From Actinomycetota bacterium (GTDB lineage Bacteria > Actinomycetota > Actinomycetes > Actinomycetales > Microbacteriaceae): DNA of 5,166 nucleotides. Made by a program: the position numbers and the translations under genes. Numbering within the stretch: position 1 is the stretch's first letter; each line of letters opens with the position of its first letter. The notes under the pieces are model-generated. The model was not told the DNA's origin, searched no databases, and worked only from the letters and a program-made list of their open reading frames with translations. This document shows positions 1-5,166 of this stretch, piece after piece. Where the stretch lies: contig WLNS01000097.1 of the NCBI GenBank assembly GCA_009699665.1, positions 1 through 5,166 of the forward strand, read 5' to 3'.

Positions 1-8
1 ACTCATCT

Positions 9-1028
9 GTGGGCTTAGGGCTGCCGCGTCGCGGCGGTACCACCACTACGCTTGAGCAATTGCTCACCGACGACACCGTGACGAACGCCAAGCGCGTGTT
101 GATTGCCGCCCCGCGCGGTTACTGCGCCGGAGTTGACCGCGCGGTGATTGCGGTCGAGAAGGCCCTCGAGACGTATGGCGCTCCTATCTACGTGCGCAAG
201 CAGATTGTGCACAACGTGCACGTGGTGGCCGAGCTCGAGGCCAGCGGTGTCATCTTTGTTGACGAGGTTGACGAGGTGCCCGAGGGCTCGCGACTGGTCT
301 TTAGCGCCCACGGGGTATCGCCCGCCGTGGTCAACGCGGCCGACGCGCGCGGTCTCAAGACCATCGACGCAACATGTCCGCTGGTGACCAAGGTGCACCG
401 CGAGGTGGTGCGCTTCGATCGTGACGACGTCGAGATCCTGTTTATTGGTCACGCCGGTCACGAAGAAGTTGAGGGCACCATGGGTGAGGCGCCCGGCCGG
501 GTCACTCTTGTTGACGGACCAGCCGCCGCCGACACCGTGGTCGTCAAGAACCCCGACAACGTGGTGTGGCTCTCGCAGACGACGCTCTCGGTCGACGAGA
601 CCATGCAGACCGTCGCCCGACTGCGCGAACGCTTTCCGAACCTGCAAGATCCGCCCAGCGATGACATCTGCTACGCCACACAGAACCGTCAGGTGGCCAT
701 CAAGAAGGTGGCGCCGGATGCCGACGTGGTGCTTGTGGTGGGTTCTGCCAACTCGTCGAACTCGGTGCGTCTCGTCGAAGTCGCCAAAGAGTACGGCGCA
801 CGTGAGGCCTACCGCGTGGACTACGCCAACGAGGTTGACCCCGAGTGGTTGCGCGGCGCGGCCACCGTGGGGGTCACGAGTGGCGCGTCGGTTCCTGAAG
901 AACTGGTGAGTGAACTGCTGGCCCTGCTGTCAACGGGTGGCTACGACGACGTGGTTGAGATCAAGACGGCTGAAGAAGACCTGATCTTTTCGCTGCCCAA
1001 AGAGCTGCGCCCGAGCCGTCAGGCTTAG
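9..1028 (+). CDS. ispH: 4-hydroxy-3-methylbut-2-enyl diphosphate reductase (IspH/LytB)
   Basis: This is the last enzyme of the cytosolic MEP isoprenoid pathway; it reductively dehydroxylates HMBPP to IPP and DMAPP using a [4Fe-4S] cluster. All three cluster cysteines are visible: C39 (RGYCAGVDRAV), C123 (DATCPLVTKVH) and C221 (DICYATQNRQ). Substrate-site features are also present: H68 (IVHNVHV), H101 (SAHGVS), H151 and E153 in GHEEVEGT, the SQTTLS stretch at 189-194, and NSSNS at 248-252. Length from GTG9 is 339 aa, normal for the family. The start is uncertain. The frame stays open to the left edge, no Shine-Dalgarno is visible before GTG9, and another in-frame GTG lies at 78 (V24), just before the conserved core. 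Poorly conserved N-terminal extensions are common in actinobacterial IspH, so a start further upstream is also possible. The gene ends in TAG and faces the next gene convergently. Function is certain; only the N-terminus is not. Confidence 0.97.
   Translation: MGLGLPRRGGTTTTLEQLLTDDTVTNAKRVLIAAPRGYCAGVDRAVIAVEKALETYGAPIYVRKQIVHNVHVVAELEASGVIFVDEVDEVPEGSRLVFSAHGVSPAVVNAADARGLKTIDATCPLVTKVHREVVRFDRDDVEILFIGHAGHEEVEGTMGEAPGRVTLVDGPAAADTVVVKNPDNVVWLSQTTLSVDETMQTVARLRERFPNLQDPPSDDICYATQNRQVAIKKVAPDADVVLVVGSANSSNSVRLVEVAKEYGAREAYRVDYANEVDPEWLRGAATVGVTSGASVPEELVSELLALLSTGGYDDVVEIKTAEEDLIFSLPKELRPSRQA
53..66. repeat. 14-bp perfect palindrome near the ispH 5' end
   Basis: The sequence TGAGCAATTGCTCA is its own reverse complement, with 7-bp arms and no spacer. 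It lies 12 bases before the alternative ispH start GTG78. If translation starts at GTG78, this would be in the 5' leader, where a dimeric regulator could bind. If it starts at or before GTG9, the palindrome is simply coding, for Leu-Glu-Gln-Leu-Leu-Thr. The palindrome is a direct observation; any regulatory role is speculation. Confidence 0.35.
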
Positions 1029-1054
1029 TTTGCAGTCCAAGCCGCCAGGCTTGA

Positions 1055-1080
1055 CGACCGAGGGGCACCGCCTCTCGGCG
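1055..1080. terminator. GC-rich hairpin between convergent genes, probable bidirectional terminator
   Basis: CCGAGGGG (1058-1065) pairs with CCTCTCGG (1071-1078) over eight base pairs, including one G-U wobble in the plus-strand RNA, around a 5-nt loop CACCG. Two more pairs (1055-1080 and 1056-1079) extend it past a bulged A at 1057. It starts 26 nt after the ispH stop and ends 28 nt from the stop of the oppositely oriented surface-protein gene. There is no T-tract on either side, as is frequent for actinobacterial terminators. A smaller stem lies just upstream at 1039-1052 (AAGCC, loop GCCA, GGCTT). Termination is inferred from position and stem strength. Confidence 0.6.
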
Positions 1081-1107
1081 ATGACCCTCGAATGTCGCTC
1101 GTTGTAA

Positions 1108-2637
1108 CTAGGTGAGCTTGCGACGAGCAATCACGATGCTGGCAGCACCGGCGAGGCCGAGGCCTGCGGCGATGAGACCAACGATGAGCGCCGTGCCGGA
1201 GTTGATTCCCGTGGCAGCAAGCTTATTGGGGTCTGCGTCGGCAGACCCCGGAGGCGAAGGAGTAGTGGGCCCGACCACAGAAATAGTGAAGGATGACGAA
1301 CGGGTAAACATGCTGGACCCTCGCGCAGTTATGGTGACGACTGTGTCACCTACTGACGTCGGAGTGCCAGAAATCGCTCCTGTCGAGGGATCGAGCGTTA
1401 AGCCTGCCGGCAGGGTGGTGCTTTCGAAGACAACACTCGTCCAGAAAGATTCGATCGGCGGGCTGTCAATAGTGGACACGGTGTCGAGGTTCAAGACTCG
1501 ATCTGACGTCGCAATTGTCGGATTAAGGCTAATTTGCGTAACGGTCGGAGTCGTTGCGAGATACAGGTAGTCCCCCAAGACGCCAACCCCTTTGGGATTC
1601 GTGAGGCCCGAGACTGAACCCACCTCGGTGAATGGACTGGACCGCAACAAGGCTTTTACTCCACCAGTCTGAGCCGTGAAAAGCCATCGACCATCAGGAT
1701 GATCCTCCGGGGTAAAGGCCACCCCGATTGTTCCCGCGCTGGCAGCTGAACGAACAGTTGTCGTTGCCCCTGCAGCGTCAATTCGTTTCACAATGTCCGC
1801 GTTACCAAAGTAGACAAATCCATCCGGACCTGTCCTCGCAAAAGTGGCGGACATAACGCCTGTGCTGAAATAGGTCTGCGCGACAGGGCTAGACCCAAGC
1901 ACAAACCGAACCACATTCGCATTTGTGTTCGGGGGGCCTTCCTGGAAAATGTAGAGAATGTTCCCCGAAATCGCGAGCCAGGCAGGGGAATCGGTTCCGG
2001 GGCTCGCTGGCGAGGAACTGTTGACAACGGTGTAGGCCAAATTGGCGAGCCTCGACGGCTGGACGTTGGGCCCACCCAGACGGTAGCCGGTGTCGAAGAC
2101 AAGGATGCTGTCTCTGCTGTCGTTGAACGCTTGCATCGCAACATAGACGTTAGAACCATCAGTCGTGATTCCCATTGCGCCCTCCAATGAGGACAACGTG
2201 CATGTTCCTGTGCTGCTTCTCGAACAGAAACGGTGGGTCACCGTGTTGGTTGTCGCATCAATGCGAATAACCTCTCCGCCCTCGCGCACAGTTCCTGAAC
2301 TGCCCATGCCGTAGCTCGTGACCCAAACGGATTGGTCTGTCCCAACATAAACCCCTTTATTGAGGGTCCCATCAAGACCAGGGTTAGAGAAAGATATGGT
2401 GCTCACCGTCGGGGGGCTCACTGACGTGTCAATCACCTTGATATCAGAGCCGTTGAGCACAAATAGTTTTGCTCCGGCGGCGACGATGTCTTTGCTGCCG
2501 GTCCCACTCAGTCCCGCATTTATCGCCCCGACGATGGGCGAAGAATGCGCCGCTGCGGAAAAACCGAGAACACCAACCGCTGACAGCATCATGATTATTA
2601 CTGTCTGCGCCGTGCGAGTGAGTAACTTGCCGAACAT
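1108..2637 (-). CDS. sortase-anchored surface protein with beta-propeller-like repeats and putative-Ig domain
   Basis: This 509-aa exported protein has no function I can name. Residues 1-30 look like a Sec signal peptide: basic start (MFGKLLTR), hydrophobic core at 12-27, and AAA at 28-30 before a probable cleavage. Residues about 48-372 hold six or seven repeats of the type 'hydrophobic strand, Gly/Asp turn, LYV/VYV/LYL strand, xVxxID', as in YVTN/NHL/SMP-30-like beta-propellers; examples are AKLFVLNGSDIKVID, SNVYVAMQAF and DYLYLATTP. C138 and C146 could form a disulfide. Residues about 378-455 match the putative-Ig (He_PIG) pattern, with LPAGLTLDPSTGAISGTPTSVG as its core at 409-430 in two overlapping parts. 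A Pro/Ser-rich linker (457-470) leads to LAATG (473-477), a hydrophobic span (about 480-503) and the basic tail RRKLT. This is an LAxTG signal of the kind recognised by class E sortases; no sortase gene is present here. ATG2637 is supported by a GAGGA site 9-10 nt upstream and by the signal peptide beginning there. Codon use looks less strongly GC-biased than in ispH, suggesting a lineage-specific accessory gene. A ligand-binding or adhesive role is possible but unproven. Confidence 0.9.
   Translation of the reverse strand: MFGKLLTRTAQTVIIMMLSAVGVLGFSAAAHSSPIVGAINAGLSGTGSKDIVAAGAKLFVLNGSDIKVIDTSVSPPTVSTISFSNPGLDGTLNKGVYVGTDQSVWVTSYGMGSSGTVREGGEVIRIDATTNTVTHRFCSRSSTGTCTLSSLEGAMGITTDGSNVYVAMQAFNDSRDSILVFDTGYRLGGPNVQPSRLANLAYTVVNSSSPASPGTDSPAWLAISGNILYIFQEGPPNTNANVVRFVLGSSPVAQTYFSTGVMSATFARTGPDGFVYFGNADIVKRIDAAGATTTVRSAASAGTIGVAFTPEDHPDGRWLFTAQTGGVKALLRSSPFTEVGSVSGLTNPKGVGVLGDYLYLATTPTVTQISLNPTIATSDRVLNLDTVSTIDSPPIESFWTSVVFESTTLPAGLTLDPSTGAISGTPTSVGDTVVTITARGSSMFTRSSSFTISVVGPTTPSPPGSADADPNKLAATGINSGTALIVGLIAAGLGLAGAASIVIARRKLT
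1228..1249. repeat. perfect 9-bp inverted repeat with 4-nt loop inside the surface-protein gene
   Basis: GGGGTCTGC (1228-1236) is followed by the loop GTCG (1237-1240) and the exact complement GCAGACCCC (1241-1249). In the sense mRNA (minus strand) it covers codons for the Gly-Ser-Ala-Asp-Ala-Asp-Pro linker, ending two codons before the Leu of LAATG. It should form a very stable RNA hairpin. It is not followed by a T-tract in the sense direction, so it is a poor fit to an intrinsic terminator. Its role, if any, is unknown. Confidence 0.75.
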
Positions 2638-2646
2638 CCCGAGATT

Positions 2647-2651
2647 TCCTC
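2647..2651 (-). promoter_or_regulatory. ribosome binding site of the surface-protein gene
   Basis: The minus strand reads GAGGAAATCTCGGG directly before the ATG at 2637. GAGGA is a good Shine-Dalgarno match about 9-10 nt from the start codon, and it supports this ATG over later in-frame methionines at residues 16 and 17, which would cut into the signal peptide. Confidence 0.7.
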
Positions 2652-2706
2652 GCCTAGGGGATAGGTACGAGGTAAAATTAACAAACGGGCGATGGCACGC
2701 ATGAGG

Positions 2707-2712
2707 ATTTTA
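2707..2712 (-). promoter_or_regulatory. possible -10 box for the surface-protein gene
   Basis: On the minus strand TAAAAT matches the TATAAT consensus at five of six positions. It would give a leader of about 60 nt before the ATG at 2637. No convincing -35 hexamer lies 16-18 nt upstream, because that space is occupied by the terminator-like hairpin of the preceding operon. A weaker alternative, TTGTTA at about 2682-2687, has no good -10 partner. The call rests on one hexamer only. Confidence 0.3.
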
Positions 2713-2715
2713 GGG

Positions 2716-2734
2716 AAAACCCGAAGGGCCTTCG
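2716..2734 (-). terminator. probable terminator of the regulator-kinase operon
   Basis: On the minus strand CGAAG, loop GCC, CTTCG (2734-2722) forms a short 5-bp stem, followed by GGG and a TTTT tract at 2719-2716. It begins 29 nt after the kinase stop codon. The stem is short and the T-tract is only four bases, so termination may be partial, which would allow read-through into the surface-protein gene. Confidence 0.45.
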
Positions 2735-2750
2735 TGCGGTGAAGTCGGGG

Positions 2751-2767
2751 GTGAGAGAACTTCTCAC
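2751..2767 (-). other. hairpin spanning the kinase stop codon
   Basis: GTGAGA (2751-2756) and TCTCAC (2762-2767) are exact complements around a 5-nt loop. The TGA stop of the kinase gene (2764-2766) is inside the 5' arm of the minus-strand RNA stem. No T-tract follows directly. It may act with the second hairpin at 2722-2734 to end transcription or protect the mRNA 3' end. Confidence 0.4.
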
Positions 2768-4482
2768 TCTGGCATCGGATTCTCTGCGGTGCTCCAGGGT
2801 ATATCGGCCGAAATAATCGTGTCCCCGCCAGCAGTCTCAACGCTCCAACGTACGCAGGACTGGTCCAGCAAACTCGAACCGTATCCCTGTTGACCAGGGT
2901 GATAGGGCTCGCCGTTGTTGCGAACAACAAGGCGGACCACCCGGTGGTCGACCCTGGAGAGAGAGACCGAGATGGTGGTCGCGCTTGCGTGCTTGATCGC
3001 GTTCGTGCCATTTTCCAGAATGAGTTCCCCACACAATTTGGCGCACACCGGGTCGGCATCGACGAGCTCGACGATGTCCCCCTCTGATTCCCAAGAGATG
3101 TCGACCACCCCTTCCCACAACGAAGCAGTCTCATTAACTACGTCGACAATCGAGCGGGGCGCCTGTTCCCGATGAAAATCCTTCAGCGACAGTGTGCTTG
3201 CCTCAGCCCGGGCGAGCGCAACCGCCTCCTCGGCGCTCGCGCCATCACGCAGCGCAATTCGTAAGCGAGCGGCCGCGGCAACGAGAACTGCCTGCCAGCG
3301 ACCGTGCAGCACGGTGGCGATCAGCTGCCTCTGGTAGTGGAGCACCTCATTTGCCCGGGCGACCGCCCACTCCACGTCAGCTTGATTCCGGGCAATCAAT
3401 AGCGATGTGCGCCGATTCTCATCGACAGCAATGGCCATCACGTCGGCGATGAAGCCAAACAATACAAAACGGAGGATAAAGGCAAGGTAATACGTTTGCG
3501 GCTGCTCCCAGGGGATCAGAGGTTGAAAAACAACCGCGCCCAAGCCCGCCGATACGATCAACACCAGTGGTAATGCCACTGATCTCATGCGGTTGGGAAG
3601 GAATCGGCTGAGTCGGCTGAGGATCAGCGTCGTGATTGTCAGTTGCGCGCAAACAAGTGAGAGCACAACAAACGCCGGCCCAAGGCCCATCACCCTGCTC
3701 ACGGTGGGAAATGAGGACACCGCAAAGAGCAACGCGCCAGCGACTGCGGCCACAGCCGGGTAATCCCCAAACCTTCTCGCGATCCTGCGCCAGTAAATCG
3801 GCACGGCTCTGCCCGCCCCAGGAAGTTCGGGCACGGCAACCTGCTCGCGGAGTGCCCGGGTAACGGGGCGAATAACTTCGTCGATAGCTGCCCGAAGTGC
3901 GCTGAGGGTCTTATCTGGGGAGTCAGGCGGCGCCAGGGCGAGGGTTTCTTCGAGTTGAGCGCGAATATCTGCGATGACTGCGGCATCGGCATCTTGACGC
4001 TCAGCGCTTATCGAGTGCAACTGTCTGATTCGCGCTGCGATGTCAGCTCGTTGACGTCGGTGTGCGGCGCTCTCGGCGAAAAGGCCATAGATCATGGCGA
4101 CAATCACCGTCAGCAAAGCGAGGCTCAACAGCCAGCCACTAATCCGCGGAGCGAAATTGAAAGAGGGGGTGTAGCCCAGTTGCCAGAGCACCCAGGTAAA
4201 AAGTATTCCCCAGACCGCCGCCAAGATGGCTATGGTCGCCCAGACCGCGAGCCATCGATATGACTCGGGGAGTCGTCGGAGGAAGAGTCGATCACACCCC
4301 CAGAGCGCGAGGAAAAAGATCGCTTGACTGACAACAAGCACACCGGCGCGTTCAAGCACATTCTCAGTGCCATTGAGCGGAGTGTCAGAGAAGTGCCCAC
4401 TCAGCAAGATACCGGCGCTGGCCACAACCACGGGCCAGCTGAGATAGTTGGCGGTGGTGAGGTAGCGGCGAAGCACACTCAT
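2764..4482 (-). CDS. eight-span membrane sensor with histidine-kinase-like ATPase domain
   Basis: This is the presumed sensor of a two-component system with the regulator encoded immediately upstream. Four hydrophobic spans (about 12-29, 46-63, 77-100, 115-135) are followed by a charged, probably coiled-coil cytosolic segment (136-240) and four more spans (about 242-258, 266-289, 301-320, 330-352). Basic residues (RLFLRR, HRRQR, RFLPNRMR, ENRR) sit on the predicted cytoplasmic sides. A helical segment (353-410) carries the likely phosphoacceptor region, with H393 in VLHGRWQAVL. The HATPase domain follows: N-box ELILENGTNAIKHA (486-499, N491 and N494), G1-like VRNNGEP (520-526) and G2-like GYGSS (533-537). 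Two features are off-pattern: HisKA_3 kinases usually have His-Asp/Glu with Gln at His+5, but here Gly follows H393 and the Gln is at +4; and the G1 Asp is Asn, as also seen in LytS-type kinases. It could be a true kinase or an ATPase with altered activity. The ATG lies 2 nt after the regulator stop, so translation is probably coupled. The signal is unknown, and no extracellular sensor domain is present beyond short loops. Confidence 0.87.
   Translation of the reverse strand: MSVLRRYLTTANYLSWPVVVASAGILLSGHFSDTPLNGTENVLERAGVLVVSQAIFFLALWGCDRLFLRRLPESYRWLAVWATIAILAAVWGILFTWVLWQLGYTPSFNFAPRISGWLLSLALLTVIVAMIYGLFAESAAHRRQRADIAARIRQLHSISAERQDADAAVIADIRAQLEETLALAPPDSPDKTLSALRAAIDEVIRPVTRALREQVAVPELPGAGRAVPIYWRRIARRFGDYPAVAAVAGALLFAVSSFPTVSRVMGLGPAFVVLSLVCAQLTITTLILSRLSRFLPNRMRSVALPLVLIVSAGLGAVVFQPLIPWEQPQTYYLAFILRFVLFGFIADVMAIAVDENRRTSLLIARNQADVEWAVARANEVLHYQRQLIATVLHGRWQAVLVAAAARLRIALRDGASAEEAVALARAEASTLSLKDFHREQAPRSIVDVVNETASLWEGVVDISWESEGDIVELVDADPVCAKLCGELILENGTNAIKHASATTISVSLSRVDHRVVRLVVRNNGEPYHPGQQGYGSSLLDQSCVRWSVETAGGDTIISADIPWSTAENPMPE
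3604..3621. repeat. perfect 9-bp tandem duplication in the kinase gene
   Basis: TCGGCTGAG occurs twice in direct succession. It encodes Leu-Ser-Arg-Leu-Ser-Arg at residues 288-293 in the basic cytoplasmic loop after membrane span 6. It preserves the frame and may be a small slippage duplication. Confidence 0.6.
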
Positions 4483-4484
4483 GC

Positions 4485-5156
4485 CTACACCGTGGTCTCA
4501 CCGGCACTACCCGAGTCAGAGAGCTCCTGGTAACGAAGAGCGGCGTCGACCCTGGCGTTGCGGTGTGCTGACGTGTCCACCCCCAGGGCTTTATAGCCTT
4601 GGTCGACGTAGTACTCGACGGTTTTCTGCGTCACACCCAGTTGGTCAGCGATGTACTGGTTGCTGAAGCCACTCGCAACGAGTTCCATGACACGATGGCC
4701 TTTCTTGCCGAGCCCCTCGAGTGGCGACAGCACCGACCCAGCCTCCTGCATGGCAACTTTCTTGCCTCTCACTACCTGGTCAATGACCTCAACCAAGAGC
4801 TCTGTCTCTCCGATGACGTGCTTATTGGCGAACCCTGCGCCAGCAGGCAGGCCCAACCCCTGACCCATCGTGTCGGTCGAGAGGTCGAGTGCGGAGAGAA
4901 AGATCTGTGCAATATCTGGGTGCTGAATGGACAGAAACTGACCAAAGTGCAAACCGTTGAGGTGACCCTTCAACCCAATGTCGATGACCGCGATATCCGG
5001 GTCGAATCGCTTCACTTGTTTCTTGGCCTCCACCACAGAATCAGCGCACTCGATCTCAAAGCCCCAGGCTTCGAGTTCGCTCGTGAGCAAACGCCTTGTC
5101 AGGAGCTCGTCCTCGACGAGGAGCAGGCGCCTGGGGGATTTTTCCATGGAACTCAT
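4485..5156 (-). CDS. two-component response regulator, receiver plus LuxR-type DNA-binding domain
   Basis: This 223-aa protein is a NarL/FixJ-like transcription regulator expected to be phosphorylated by the downstream sensor and then bind DNA as a dimer. The receiver domain spans about 10-130: acidic pocket E15-D16 (LLLVEDE), phosphoacceptor D59 (AVIDIGLKG), switch Ser S88 (IFLSAL) and conserved Lys K112 (FANKHV), so the phosphorylation site looks intact. A linker leads to the LuxR-type helix-turn-helix at about 149-205, with HRVMELVASGFSNQYIADQL followed by VTQKTVEYYVDQGYKALGV. The recognition helix is in the VTQKTVEYYVDQ part. The gene is first of the pair, with 2 nt between its TAG and the sensor ATG. 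The start is either ATG5156 or ATG5147 (M4). Neither has a clear Shine-Dalgarno site; only 10 nt of upstream sequence are in the window and the frame stays open there. Target genes are unknown; the downstream surface-protein gene is one candidate. Confidence 0.93.
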   Translation of the reverse strand: MSSMEKSPRRLLLVEDELLTRRLLTSELEAWGFEIECADSVVEAKKQVKRFDPDIAVIDIGLKGHLNGLHFGQFLSIQHPDIAQIFLSALDLSTDTMGQGLGLPAGAGFANKHVIGETELLVEVIDQVVRGKKVAMQEAGSVLSPLEGLGKKGHRVMELVASGFSNQYIADQLGVTQKTVEYYVDQGYKALGVDTSAHRNARVDAALRYQELSDSGSAGETTV

Positions 5157-5166
5157 GTTAGGCCGA

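Noticed and set aside
15..647. Open frame of 210 codons antisense to ispH
   Set aside because: It lies wholly inside a certain ispH gene, its His/Val/Gly-rich translation has no domain pattern, and it is typical of a mirrored reading frame in GC-rich coding DNA.
1403..1414. 12-bp perfect palindrome CCTGCCGGCAGG
   Set aside because: It encodes the conserved Leu-Pro-Ala-Gly of the putative-Ig motif; these residues in GC-rich codons naturally give a palindrome.
1112..1570. Open frame of 152 codons antisense to the 3' part of the surface-protein gene
   Set aside because: The minus-strand protein has a clear signal peptide, He_PIG motif and sorting signal across the same bases; the plus-strand frame shows no motif and no ribosome site.
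2598..3134. Minus-strand open frame crossing the 126-bp gap, including a possible 34-codon leader ORF from ATG2702
   Set aside because: It overlaps the kinase C-terminus and the surface-protein start in another frame. The short ORF from 2702 has no ribosome site and overlaps the true start out of frame, so a leader peptide is not supported.
3192..3452. Plus-strand open frames within the kinase gene (also near 3636-3863 and 3955-4263)
   Set aside because: They are antisense to a continuous membrane-kinase reading frame, lack ribosome sites, and have low-complexity Arg/Pro/Gln-rich translations.
4843..4856. Short inverted repeat CCTGC-GCCA-GCAGG in the regulator gene
   Set aside because: A 5-bp stem in GC-rich coding sequence is expected by chance, and it falls in the normal receiver-domain codons.

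Overview
The window looks like chromosomal DNA from a high-GC Gram-positive bacterium (Actinobacteria), most probably a Micrococcales/Microbacteriaceae-type organism. Three things point this way: the IspH sequence with its non-conserved N-terminal extension, a surface protein ending in an LAxTG-type sortase signal, and a LuxR-type response regulator paired with a multi-membrane-span histidine-kinase-like protein. The lineage is inferred from protein character only; no database search was possible.

Layout. Positions 9-1028 (+) hold ispH, the last enzyme of the MEP isoprenoid pathway; its true start may lie left of the window. A 79-bp convergent gap (1029-1107) carries a strong GC-rich hairpin that probably terminates transcription from both sides. 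Positions 1108-2637 (-) encode a secreted surface protein of 509 aa: signal peptide, beta-propeller-like repeats, a putative-Ig domain, then an LAATG sorting signal. A 126-bp gap (2638-2763) holds a terminator-like hairpin for the upstream operon, a possible -10 box and a good ribosome binding site for the surface protein. Positions 2764-4482 (-) encode a 572-aa, eight-span membrane protein with a C-terminal histidine-kinase-like ATPase. Positions 4485-5156 (-) encode its partner, a 223-aa NarL/LuxR-type response regulator. The regulator lies upstream and its stop codon is 2 nt from the kinase start, so the two are almost certainly one translationally coupled operon. There is no gene-free stretch over 300 bases.

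How the genes may work together. ispH is a housekeeping gene and appears unrelated to the rest. The kinase-like protein and the regulator form a two-component system of unknown signal. The surface protein lies directly downstream on the same strand, so it is a candidate target, but a terminator-like element separates them and no regulator binding site can be identified.

The most unusual signals are (i) the kinase dimerisation box, which reads His-Gly-Arg-Trp-Gln where the family norm is His-Asp/Glu with a Gln five residues after the His, and (ii) a perfect 9-bp stem with a 4-nt loop inside the surface-protein gene, just before the sorting-signal codons. I see no mobile element, CRISPR array, tRNA or rRNA, and nothing that clearly amounts to a new defence or metabolic system.
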